From Oscillospiraceae bacterium (GTDB lineage: Bacteria > Bacillota > Clostridia > Oscillospirales > JAAYXM01), in the NCBI GenBank assembly GCA_017421025.1, contig JAFQME010000006.1:1-56905 (forward strand): a stretch of 56,905 bases of DNA, in the 5' to 3' direction. Numbering within the stretch: the stretch's first letter is position 1; every line of letters begins with the position of its first letter. A program made the translations under genes and the position numbers. Positions 31,187 to 39,458 of the stretch are shown piece by piece. The notes below the pieces were generated by a model. It made no database searches. It saw only the letters and a list, made by a program, of their open reading frames with translations, and was not told the DNA's origin.

Positions 31187-32410
31187 TTAGGTATTCATAA
31201 ATTCAATTGCTTTGATAATTCCGGCTTTCCCGGATTCATAAGTCAGACCGCCTTGCAGATAGACCAAATACGGGTCACGCATCGGCGCATCGGCAGAAAG
31301 CTCGATGGAAGAGCCTTGGATAAAAGCACCTGCCGCCATGATGACATCACAGTCATAACCGGGCATTGCATAAGGCTCCGGAGTGACAAAGGAATCCACA
31401 GGTGCACCTGCCTGCACGCCACGGCAGAATTTTTTGACAAGTTCCGGATCGCCCAGCGCAACTGTTTGGATGAGGTCGTGACGAACATCTTCAACAGTGG
31501 GGGAAACCTTGTACCCCATTTCGGTGAGGAGAGAGGCACAGAACACAGCGGTTTTCAGTGCTTGCGCCGTGGTATGCGGCGCAAGGAAAAAGCCTTGATA
31601 AAGTGAGCGGTTGAGACCGTATGTACCTCCACATTCACGGCCGATACCGGGGACAGTCATCCGCATTGCTGCGGCTTCCACATACTTTGCCTTTCCTGCG
31701 ATATATCCGCCGCCGGGGGCAAGACCGCCACCCGGATTTTTGATGAGAGAGCCTGCTATGAGGTCTGCACCAAAAGCGGTAGGCTCATGCAACTCGACGA
31801 ATTCACCGTAACAATTATCCACCAAAACACAGATTTCCTCACGGACGGACTTGACACAGTCGGACACTGCTCGGATATCTTCAAGCGTGAGCGCAGCACG
31901 GGTGGTATAGCCACGGGAACGCTGCAAAAACACGGTTTTGATCGAAGGGTCTTCCGCAACTGCGGTGCGAATTGCATGAAGATCGGGTTTCCCGTCTTTG
32001 AGCTCCAGCATTTTATAATGAATGCCGAAATCACGCATGGAGCCGGGGTATTTGTCATTCAAACCGATTACACTTTGCAAGGTGTCATACGGATGCCCGG
32101 AAACCGCAAGGAATGTATCACCTTGTTTTAAGCCTGCAAACATCGCACATCCGATTGCATGGGTGCCGTTGACAAATTGGATGCGTACCAGTGCATCTTC
32201 GCATTCAAAGACTTCGGCATAAATCGCTTCTAATTTATCACGACCGATGTCGTCGTAACCGTAGCCGGTGGTGCCTGCAAAATACGCATCCGCAACACGG
32301 TGATTGGAAAATGCCTTGAGGACTGCTTTTGTCCGTGCTTCGGCGATTTTGTCGATTTCGGAAAAGCGTGCCTGACACTTTGCTTCGGCAGTTTCGATGA
32401 GCTTATGCAT
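31187..32410 (-). CDS. Methionine gamma-lyase/aluminium-resistance family PLP enzyme (YnbB-like)
   Basis: The 407-residue protein belongs to the PLP fold-type-I group annotated as aluminium-resistance or methionine gamma-lyase-like. The PLP lysine is probably Lys224 in SLIKNPGGGLAPGGG, with the cofactor Asp in VLVDNCYGEFVE and substrate-loop features RIQFVNGTHAIG and LAVSGHPYDTLQS. The ATG at 32410 overlaps the upstream gene's stop by 8 nt and has no clear ribosome site, suggesting coupling to that gene. Its actual reaction is unproven for the family. It is the last gene of the operon before a strong terminator. Confidence 0.85.
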   Translation of the reverse strand: MHKLIETAEAKCQARFSEIDKIAEARTKAVLKAFSNHRVADAYFAGTTGYGYDDIGRDKLEAIYAEVFECEDALVRIQFVNGTHAIGCAMFAGLKQGDTFLAVSGHPYDTLQSVIGLNDKYPGSMRDFGIHYKMLELKDGKPDLHAIRTAVAEDPSIKTVFLQRSRGYTTRAALTLEDIRAVSDCVKSVREEICVLVDNCYGEFVELHEPTAFGADLIAGSLIKNPGGGLAPGGGYIAGKAKYVEAAAMRMTVPGIGRECGGTYGLNRSLYQGFFLAPHTTAQALKTAVFCASLLTEMGYKVSPTVEDVRHDLIQTVALGDPELVKKFCRGVQAGAPVDSFVTPEPYAMPGYDCDVIMAAGAFIQGSSIELSADAPMRDPYLVYLQGGLTYESGKAGIIKAIEFMNT

Positions 32411-33104
32411 GATATTCACGGATGATGCCCATCGGGGTCTGCTGAGCACTCTGACCGAGCGGGTTGTCTTTCAAAATGCGGGGGAGAAGTTCACGATCCA
32501 AAGAGTCATCGGATGCACCGAGGATTTTACCGGTCAGATCATTGACATCAATAATGATGCACTTTTGCCCGATGCGCTCCGCCACTTCACGTGCGACTTT
32601 GTCCGGATCTTCGGGACCGAGTACGACATATTTGTTATACGGGGGCAGAGTATACGGGGTAGGACCGTCGATGGATTCTGCACGGTAGCCTGCGACTTTG
32701 TAGAACCAGCCACGCTTGCCGAGAAGCTTTCCAACAGCACTGCAAGCCGCCGCCAACAGGAGACGGGGAGTGCCGCATTCACGGAGCGCCATTTCCATGG
32801 TCTCCGGGATGCCAAGCCCGATTCCGTAGGGGGACTTGTAGACGAACTTGCAAAGCAGTTTTGCAAGGGGACGCGGATGGATTTCGGAGAGCGGGACTGC
32901 GCGCTTCTGCGAGCAGGCAACGCATTTTTCCGAAATGAAGAGGATATCGCCGTCGATCAGGTGCTTGGATGCATACTGCTCGGCAACATCCGGAATAGAA
33001 TCCTCAGCGGTGACCACGTGGGTCTGAATGGGCAAACGCAAATACTGCTTTCCGTCCACTTTAATCAGGGCTTGCTTGCCCTCGTTTGCAAATAACTCTG
33101 CCAT
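32403..33104 (-). CDS. Coenzyme F420-0:gamma-glutamyl ligase-like protein (CofE family)
   Basis: The 233-residue protein resembles the F420_ligase family: RLPIQTHVVTAEDSI near the start, HLIDGDILFISEKCVA, and a late CIIIDVNDLTGKILG block with acidic metal-binding positions. In methanogens and actinobacteria CofE adds glutamates to F420, but a Clostridia-like genome need not make F420 and no other F420 genes are here. Amide-bond ligation to another small molecule is possible. AAGGAAG precedes the ATG at 33104. It lies 21 nt after the ACT-domain gene. Confidence 0.75.
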   Translation of the reverse strand: MAELFANEGKQALIKVDGKQYLRLPIQTHVVTAEDSIPDVAEQYASKHLIDGDILFISEKCVACSQKRAVPLSEIHPRPLAKLLCKFVYKSPYGIGLGIPETMEMALRECGTPRLLLAAACSAVGKLLGKRGWFYKVAGYRAESIDGPTPYTLPPYNKYVVLGPEDPDKVAREVAERIGQKCIIIDVNDLTGKILGASDDSLDRELLPRILKDNPLGQSAQQTPMGIIREYHA

Positions 33105-33125
33105 ATGAAACTTCCTTCCCAAAAA

Positions 33126-33545
33126 TTACTCGATGACTTCGACCAAATCGAAGTTGTTTTCCTTCAAAACACGAATGGCTTCCGCATTGTCTTCTACACG
33201 AACTACCACACATGCATTGGCCTTGCTGTGTGTGATAAATGCATAGGAGTATTCGACATCTACACCGTTTTTGGTGAGTGCAGAGAGGACCGAAGCAAGC
33301 GAGCCTGCCTCATCCTTGAGCTTGATGCCGATGACTTCGGTTTTGGAAACCGCCATATCATTCGCTTTTAACACGTTCACAGCGAGATCCACATCGTTTA
33401 CGATGAGACGCAGAATTCCAAAGTCGGTGGTGTCTGCAATGGAGAGTGCACGAATGTCCACTCCTGCCTCTGCAAGGATGGAGATGATCTCGGAGAGTCT
33501 CCCCGATTTGTTTTCGATAAAGACCGAAAGCTGATACAATGTCAT
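33126..33545 (-). CDS. Tandem ACT-domain protein
   Basis: The 139-residue protein is two ACT domains back to back: the first begins LYQLSVFIENKSGRLSEII, the second begins IGIKLKDEAGSLASVLSAL. ACT domains bind amino acids and regulate enzymes; stand-alone pairs often occur beside indolepyruvate oxidoreductase and phenylacetate-CoA ligase genes, as here. It may sense aromatic or branched amino acids for this operon (inference). Confidence 0.9.
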   Translation of the reverse strand: MTLYQLSVFIENKSGRLSEIISILAEAGVDIRALSIADTTDFGILRLIVNDVDLAVNVLKANDMAVSKTEVIGIKLKDEAGSLASVLSALTKNGVDVEYSYAFITHSKANACVVVRVEDNAEAIRVLKENNFDLVEVIE

Positions 33546-33573
33546 AGAAAAAACCTCCTATCCGAAAACTGCT

Positions 33574-34143
33574 TTATTCCTGCTCTGCGCCCAGTGCAAA
33601 TGCACGGCGGTTGAGATCAATAAACTTTGCAGGGACAACTTCTTCCAAAACCTTTGCCCAATCCTCGTCACTACCGCCAAGCAGTTTGGAGGCTGCACCG
33701 ATGAGCACCACGTTTGCTGCTTTGACGTTTCCCGCTTCCAGGGAAAGGGAAAGCGCATCTACTGCACGCTGACGGACGTTGTATTTGGTAAGTTTCTCCG
33801 GAATCTCGGAGGGATATTCCGCAGCGCCTGTGATGACGGGCATGGGGGAGATGTGCTGGGTGGAGTAAACAATTGCGCCACCCTCTTTTGCGTAATGTGC
33901 CCAACGCAGAGCTTCCAATTCCTCGAAAGAGAGGATGACATCTGCTTCCCCAACCGGGATGATGGGGGAGGCAACATCTTCGCCTGCACGGACGTAGGTG
34001 ACAACGCTGCCACCACGCTGACTCATACCATGAACTTCGCTGACCTTAACGGTAAGGCCTTGGTTCTTATAGAATGCGCCGATCATACGGGACGCAAGAA
34101 GCGAGCCCTGACCGCCAACACCAACAATTAAAATATTCGGCAT
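33574..34143 (-). CDS. iorB: Indolepyruvate:ferredoxin oxidoreductase, beta subunit
   Basis: The 189-residue subunit has VGVGGQGSLLASRMIG at the N-terminus and the SQRGGSVVTYVRAG segment that marks the gamma-type/IorB domain of 2-oxoacid:ferredoxin oxidoreductases. It pairs with IorA to decarboxylate aryl-pyruvates to aryl-acetyl-CoA while reducing ferredoxin. The ATG shares one base with the iorA stop (TAATG), enforcing coupled 1:1 synthesis. Confidence 0.95.
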   Translation of the reverse strand: MPNILIVGVGGQGSLLASRMIGAFYKNQGLTVKVSEVHGMSQRGGSVVTYVRAGEDVASPIIPVGEADVILSFEELEALRWAHYAKEGGAIVYSTQHISPMPVITGAAEYPSEIPEKLTKYNVRQRAVDALSLSLEAGNVKAANVVLIGAASKLLGGSDEDWAKVLEEVVPAKFIDLNRRAFALGAEQE

Positions 34144-35879
34144 TATGCGTCACCTCTTTCGATTGCGCCCTTCGGACACATTTTGGAGCACAGGTCACAG
34201 CCGGTGCAGATGGAACTGTCAATGGTTGCCTTGCCGTCCTTCATGCTGATGCACGGGCATCCGATCTTGAGGCACAGCTTACAGCCGATGCATTTGTCGC
34301 GGTTGACCGAGAATGCAGGCTGCGGTTTGACATACTTGAGAAGTGCGCACGGACGGCGCACGATGATGACCGAAGGCTCCGGAGTGTTGAGTTCTTCTTT
34401 GAGAATACGCTCGACTTCCTTGACCTCGTTGGGGTCGACCACAGACACACGGGCAACACCGAGTGCACGGCAAATTGCTTCGATGTTTGCTTTGGGAGCC
34501 GGCTTGTTCTGCAGGGTAAGACCGGTGCCAGGGTTCTGCTGATGTCCGGTCATGCCGGTGATGGAGTTGTCCAAAATCAAAACTGTGGACGGACTCTGGT
34601 TATAAACAATGTTGAGCAGACCGGTCATGCCGGAGTGGAAGAAGGTGGAGTCACCGATGACAGCCACACTCTTCTTTGCAAACTCAGGGTCTTGTGCAAG
34701 GTTCATACCATGCAGTCCGCTGATGGAAGCGCCCATACACAGGGTGGTATCCACGGATTCAAGCGGCGGCTGAGCACCCAAAGTATAGCAGCCGATATCG
34801 CCGGAAACGGCGAGTTTCAGTTTGTTCAGCACATAGAAAAGACCACGGTGGGGGCAACCCGGGCAAAGTACCGGGGGACGCACCGGTGCAGCATCCTGCG
34901 GACCCTGCGGCATCGGAACACCGAGAATCTTGTTGCGGATCAGTTCGGGGGAATACTCGCCGATTTTCGAGAAGAGCTCCTTGCCAATCACGTTGATTCC
35001 GTGCTTTTTGCAATGGGTTTCGAAAATATCGTCGAGTTCTTCAATGACATAAAGAGTCTCAACCTTTTTTGCGAACTCTTCGATGAGTTTGACCGGCAGG
35101 GGATAGACCAAACCGAGCTTTAAGTACGATGCGTTCTTGCCAAAAGCTTCTTTTGCATACTGATATGCAATACCGGAAACGATGACGCCGATTTTTGCGC
35201 CGTTGTCCTCAATTCGGTTGAGCGGAGTGGTTTCCGCAAGTTCACGGAGTTTCAGTTCACGCTCTTCCACAAAAACGTGACGGACCTTTGCCTTTGCCGG
35301 CATCATAACGTACTTGGAAATGTTCTTTTCATACGGCTTTACCGGAATGTTTTCACGCTCGCCCAATTCCACCTCGCTCTGAGAATGGGAAATACGGGTG
35401 GAAAGACGGAGAAATACCGGGGTGTCATATTCTTCGGACAGGGTGAAAGCATATTTTGCAAAATCTTTACACTCCTGAGAATCGGCAGGCTCCAGCATCG
35501 GGAGTTTGGAAGCACGTGCATAGTGACGGCTGTCCTGCTCATTCTGCGAGGAGTGCATGCCCATATCGTCTGCAACAGCGATGACCGCACCACCGTTGAC
35601 ACCGGTATAAGCTGCGGTGAAAATCGGATCTGCTGCAACGTTCAAACCAACATGCTTCATAGCAGAGAATGCTCTTCCGCCTGCGATGGAAGCCCCCATG
35701 GCAGATTCGACCGCAACCTTTTCGTTTGGTGCCCATTCTGCATGCAGTTCTTCATAGGTTGCAAGGCACTCGGTAATTTCGGTGGAGGGAGTGCCGGGAT
35801 AACTGGAAACAAAGTGACAGCCAGCCTCGTAAACACCACGAGCGACCGCCGCATTGCCTAACATCATTTTCTTAGCCAT
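34143..35879 (-). CDS. iorA: Indolepyruvate:ferredoxin oxidoreductase, alpha subunit
   Basis: The 578-residue subunit has an N-terminal pyrimidine-binding domain (GCHFVSSYPGTPSTEI), the TPP-binding domain (VIGDSTFFHSGMTGLLN with TGMTGHQQNPGTG), and two C-terminal 4Fe-4S motifs (CIGCKLCLKIGCPC and CTGCDLCSKMCP). It oxidatively decarboxylates indole-, phenyl- or hydroxyphenylpyruvate in aromatic amino acid fermentation. It lies between the phenylacetate-CoA ligase gene (19 nt upstream) and iorB. Confidence 0.96.
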   Translation of the reverse strand: MAKKMMLGNAAVARGVYEAGCHFVSSYPGTPSTEITECLATYEELHAEWAPNEKVAVESAMGASIAGGRAFSAMKHVGLNVAADPIFTAAYTGVNGGAVIAVADDMGMHSSQNEQDSRHYARASKLPMLEPADSQECKDFAKYAFTLSEEYDTPVFLRLSTRISHSQSEVELGERENIPVKPYEKNISKYVMMPAKAKVRHVFVEERELKLRELAETTPLNRIEDNGAKIGVIVSGIAYQYAKEAFGKNASYLKLGLVYPLPVKLIEEFAKKVETLYVIEELDDIFETHCKKHGINVIGKELFSKIGEYSPELIRNKILGVPMPQGPQDAAPVRPPVLCPGCPHRGLFYVLNKLKLAVSGDIGCYTLGAQPPLESVDTTLCMGASISGLHGMNLAQDPEFAKKSVAVIGDSTFFHSGMTGLLNIVYNQSPSTVLILDNSITGMTGHQQNPGTGLTLQNKPAPKANIEAICRALGVARVSVVDPNEVKEVERILKEELNTPEPSVIIVRRPCALLKYVKPQPAFSVNRDKCIGCKLCLKIGCPCISMKDGKATIDSSICTGCDLCSKMCPKGAIERGDA

Positions 35880-35898
35880 TGGAAATCGGCTCCTTTCC

Positions 35899-37194
35899 TT
35901 AGGTTTTATCTCTCAGGTCAATAACACGTTTTGCCTTGCCCTGGAAGCGTTCAATGGTCTTGGGAGAGACCAACTTGATTTTTGCATCAATGCCGAGCAC
36001 GGTGCGCAATTTGTGATGAATCTCAGCTCTGAGTGCTTCAAGTTCCTGGAAACGCTCCAACAAGGAGCCGTCTGCTAACTCGACTACAACGGTAAGGTGG
36101 TCAGAGAAATTGACACGGCGGACTTCCAACTGATAATGCGGGCTGATGTGGTCAATGGAAATGAGCACCGTTTCGATCTGAGACGGGAACACATTGACGC
36201 CCTTGATGATGAGCATATCATCACTGCGAGCGGTGACTTTTGCCATACGAGCATGGGTACGTCCGCACTTACAAACATCGGTGTTGAGAGAAGTGATGTC
36301 GCCGGTACGGTAACGGATGACCGGAAGCGCTTCTTTGGTGAGCGGAGTGACGACCAATTCACCGGTTTCACCCTCCGGCAGGACCTCACCGGTCTTGGGA
36401 TCGATGATTTCGGCAAGGAAGTGGTCTTCTGCGATGTGGAGACCGTTACGCTCGATACATTCGCCTGACACGCCCGGACCCATGAGTTCGCTCATGCCGT
36501 AGTTGTCGGTTGCGGTGATGCCGAAGTTCTCTTCAATGCGGGCACGCATTCCCGGAGTACAACCCTCGGAACCGAACAAACCGATGCGGAGTTTCAATTT
36601 ATCTAAAACGCCGGCTTCTTTTGCACTTTCGCTCAAGTACATTGCATATGTCGGAGTAGCAACCAAAAGTGTGGTACCGAAATCCTGCATGAGCATGAGC
36701 TGTTTTTCTGTGTTGCCGGAAGAAATCGGAATCACAGTTGCGCCGATCTTTTCCAAACCGTAATGCAAGCCGAGCGCACCGGTGAAGAGACCGTAGCCGA
36801 ACGAAATCTGCGCAACGTCATCTGCGGTTGCGCCTGCAGCGACTGCAAGACGTGCAACAACATCCGACCAAACATCCAAATCACCTTTGGTATACCCAAC
36901 AACAGTGGGTTTTCCTGTAGTGCCGGAGGAGGCATGGATGCGGACGATATCCTTCATCGGAACCGCAAACATCCCAAAGGGATAGTTGTCACGAAAATCT
37001 GCCTTGTAAGTAAAGGGCAGATGCTTCAAATCGTCAAGAGATTTGATTTTTTCGGGAGTAATCCCGGCCTCTGCGAATTTTTTCTGATACAGCGGGGTTG
37101 CAAGTGCACGCCCGACTGCTGCTTTCAACCGCTCCAACTGCAACTCTTTGAGGGCTGCACGGGGCATAGTCTCAATGTCTTTTTGGAAAAACAT
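35899..37194 (-). CDS. paaK: Phenylacetate-CoA ligase family protein
   Basis: The 431-residue adenylate-forming enzyme has the ATP-binding loop SSGTTGKPTVVGYT, TDNYGMSELMGPG and YRTGDIT. With the neighbouring indolepyruvate oxidoreductase, run toward acid formation it can conserve the aryl-acetyl-CoA energy as ATP; run the other way it activates aryl acids. GAGAAAGG lies before the ATG. It is the first gene of the operon after a good promoter. Confidence 0.93.
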   Translation of the reverse strand: MFFQKDIETMPRAALKELQLERLKAAVGRALATPLYQKKFAEAGITPEKIKSLDDLKHLPFTYKADFRDNYPFGMFAVPMKDIVRIHASSGTTGKPTVVGYTKGDLDVWSDVVARLAVAAGATADDVAQISFGYGLFTGALGLHYGLEKIGATVIPISSGNTEKQLMLMQDFGTTLLVATPTYAMYLSESAKEAGVLDKLKLRIGLFGSEGCTPGMRARIEENFGITATDNYGMSELMGPGVSGECIERNGLHIAEDHFLAEIIDPKTGEVLPEGETGELVVTPLTKEALPVIRYRTGDITSLNTDVCKCGRTHARMAKVTARSDDMLIIKGVNVFPSQIETVLISIDHISPHYQLEVRRVNFSDHLTVVVELADGSLLERFQELEALRAEIHHKLRTVLGIDAKIKLVSPKTIERFQGKAKRVIDLRDKT

Positions 37195-37239
37195 ATTGAA
37201 TACGACCTTTCTCGGTAATGATACAAAACTTATTCTAAT

Positions 37240-37268
37240 ATTTTATCGCAAACACAAGTATTTGTAAA
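37240..37268 (-). promoter_or_regulatory. Promoter of the paaK-ior operon
   Basis: On the minus strand, -35 TTTACA (37268-37263) and -10 TAAAAT (37245-37240), 17-bp spacer, about 46 nt before the paaK ATG. Confidence 0.75.
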
Positions 37269-37289
37269 GAAAAAAAGCGATTTTTGTCC

Positions 37290-37321
37290 AAAAAGAACAG
37301 GCGGGAATATTTCCCGCCTGT
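37290..37321 (-). terminator. Terminator of the two-component/metY operon
   Basis: An 11-bp perfect stem (37297-37307 with 37311-37321), 3-base loop, and TTCTTTTT on the minus strand, just after the metY stop. Confidence 0.9.
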
Positions 37322-37326
37322 GGAAG

Positions 37327-38601
37327 TTAGATTTGTGATGCACGGAGAGCTTGATCCAAGTCTGCCAAAATATCATCGATGTGCTCGATGCCGATGGAGA
37401 GACGGATGGTGGTAGCACCGATTCCTGCTGCAGCCAGTTGCTCATCGGAAAGCTGGGAATGGGTGGTGGTTGCGGGATGGCTGACCATGGAGCGTGAATC
37501 ACCAAGGTTTGCCACGATGCGCAACAACTTCAAATTGTCACAGAAGCGAGCACCCGCTTCTCTGCCGCCTTTGATCTCAAAGGTAAAGACCGCACTGGCG
37601 CCACGGGGGAGATACTTCTGTGCAAGCGGATAGTAGCGGTTGGACGGAAGCCCCGGATAGTCCACACGGTCAACTGCCGGATGACCTTCCAGGAATTGCG
37701 CAACCTTGAGTGCGTTTTCACTGTGACGCTCCATACGGAGAGCTAAAGTTTCCACACCAAGCAGGGTGGTCCATGCGTTAAACGGGGACTGGCAGGAGCC
37801 CAAATCACGCAGGGTAAGTGCACGTGCCTTGACCAAGAATGCCTGCTCACCGAGATCTGCAAAAACAACCCCGTGGTAACTCGGGTCGGGAGCATTCATT
37901 TCCGCAAAGCGAGGATTGCCCTTCCACTGGAACTTGCCACTGTCCACAACAAGTCCGCCCATTGCGGTGCCGTTGCCTGCCAGGTATTTGGTAGAAGAAT
38001 GGATGATGAGGTCTGCACCGTGGTCAAACGGACGAAGCAGAGCCGGGGTGGCAAATGTGTTATCCACGATAAACGGCAGACCGTTTTCATGAGCAATTTC
38101 TGCAATCGCATCCAAATCGCAAATGTTTGCGGTGGGGTTTCCGATTGCTTCCACAAAGATTGCACGGGTTTTATCGTTGATTTTTGCACGGAAAGCGTCC
38201 AAGTCGTCGGGGTTTACAAAGTGTACCGTGATCCCCATGCGCTTGAAGGTTTTCCCAAGCAGATTGATTGCACCGCCGTAAATGGTGAGTGCTGAAATGA
38301 TTTCATCCCCCTCACGTGCAATGGTGAGAAGTGTGTGGACAATTGCAGCATGACCGCTTGCAAGTGCGAGCGCACCTACACCGCCTTCCAGGGCAGCAAC
38401 ACGTGCTTCCAAAATGTCAGTGGTGGGGTTTTGCAGACGGGTGTAGATATTACCGCCCTGCTCCAGTGCAAAGAGAGAGCGGGCATGCTCTACATCGTCA
38501 AAAGAATATGCGGTGGTCATGTAAATCGGGGGTACATTGGAATGAGTGGTTGGCTCGGGTGTGTACCCTGCATGCACCGCATTGGTTTCAAGTTGATACA
38601 T
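37327..38601 (-). CDS. metY: O-acetylhomoserine aminocarboxypropyltransferase (sulfhydrylase)
   Basis: The 424-residue PLP enzyme of the Cys/Met-metabolism family makes homocysteine from O-acetylhomoserine and sulfide. The PLP lysine is Lys205 in SSTKYLAGNG; the N-terminal ETNAVHAGYTPEPTTHS and YTRLQNPT blocks are typical. AAAGGAGG precedes the ATG. It begins 14 nt after the GerMN gene's stop, so it is transcribed with the two-component system, an unexpected pairing. Confidence 0.93.
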   Translation of the reverse strand: MYQLETNAVHAGYTPEPTTHSNVPPIYMTTAYSFDDVEHARSLFALEQGGNIYTRLQNPTTDILEARVAALEGGVGALALASGHAAIVHTLLTIAREGDEIISALTIYGGAINLLGKTFKRMGITVHFVNPDDLDAFRAKINDKTRAIFVEAIGNPTANICDLDAIAEIAHENGLPFIVDNTFATPALLRPFDHGADLIIHSSTKYLAGNGTAMGGLVVDSGKFQWKGNPRFAEMNAPDPSYHGVVFADLGEQAFLVKARALTLRDLGSCQSPFNAWTTLLGVETLALRMERHSENALKVAQFLEGHPAVDRVDYPGLPSNRYYPLAQKYLPRGASAVFTFEIKGGREAGARFCDNLKLLRIVANLGDSRSMVSHPATTTHSQLSDEQLAAAGIGATTIRLSIGIEHIDDILADLDQALRASQI

Positions 38602-38615
38602 TTGGAAATCCTCCT

Positions 38616-39458
38616 TTAATCAAATAACTCGGGCTGAATTGCCTGGGTCAAATCGTAATGGGTAAAACCTGTGCGTGATTCCCCGTCAATCAGAATCTGA
38701 ACTTGTTCGGCACCGGATGCGTGTGCAACCGTGTTGACCAACGAGAACAGGCACAGTCGCTCTTCCTCCTCGGTGTGGGAGGGAAGTGCAAGAAATTCTG
38801 CGGAAAGATCCACAGTGCAAACATTGTCTTCCAACCGAATCCCGTTTAAATGAGTTCCGCTTGGAATGGAAGCGGTAAGCCCTTCGGTTTGCGGACCGAG
38901 CAGCAATGCTTCGGTCACATTTTTGAGGAATACATCCTCTTTTTGATAGGGGATCGTGCGTGTTTCTTCGGAAAGAACGCCATCTTTCACAAAGTAAAAG
39001 TTGCAGTCCCGTTCATTGCTGTGTGTGGGGAGGGAGAGTAAGAATGTGTCGGATGACAGAGGCTCACTCTCGAAACTGTCAGTGCGCAAAATGACACTGT
39101 TCACATAGGGGAGATCACAATAAGTCAGCGCAAGAGCCCCGTCGCAAAGCGTGCGGGAAAGACCGGTCAGAGAGTCGTACTCGGAAGAAAGCTGAAGAGT
39201 CAAGGTATCTTCCATCAAAGAAAACGATTCTAAGCGGAGTGCGTCGCAAAACTCGGAAAACTGTAATTCGTTGAGCAACAAAAAAATGCGCTCGATTTCA
39301 GCATGTTGTTCAAGCACACCGATTGCAACCTCTTGCGGTGCAAGCAAGGCATCTGCCGTGGTACAGTACACGTTACGCACTGCACGCCCGCTTTCGGGGG
39401 AAGGGGCGCAGCCGAAAAGCAGACATAAAGATAAAAACAAGGGAATCAGTTTACGCAA
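38616..39458 (-). CDS. GerMN-domain lipoprotein
   Basis: The 280-residue protein starts with a short lipoprotein signal (LSLCLLFGC, Cys about 16) and carries one clear GerMN domain near the C-terminus (LLLGPQTEGLTASIPSGTHL through NVCTVDLSAEFLALPS) and a weaker one before it. GerMN proteins are found in spore germination and beside cell-envelope two-component systems. The best ribosome site (AAGGAGGGG) points to a TTG start at 39458, overlapping the kinase stop by 8 nt; the earlier in-frame TTG at 39479 lies over that ribosome site. It likely senses or modulates the envelope signal for the kinase (inference). Confidence 0.8.
   Translation of the reverse strand: MRKLIPLFLSLCLLFGCAPSPESGRAVRNVYCTTADALLAPQEVAIGVLEQHAEIERIFLLLNELQFSEFCDALRLESFSLMEDTLTLQLSSEYDSLTGLSRTLCDGALALTYCDLPYVNSVILRTDSFESEPLSSDTFLLSLPTHSNERDCNFYFVKDGVLSEETRTIPYQKEDVFLKNVTEALLLGPQTEGLTASIPSGTHLNGIRLEDNVCTVDLSAEFLALPSHTEEEERLCLFSLVNTVAHASGAEQVQILIDGESRTGFTHYDLTQAIQPELFD

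Noticed and set aside
34074..35123. 349-codon plus-strand frame across iorA
   Set aside because: Shadow of the oxidoreductase gene; the sense protein has full TPP and Fe-S motifs.
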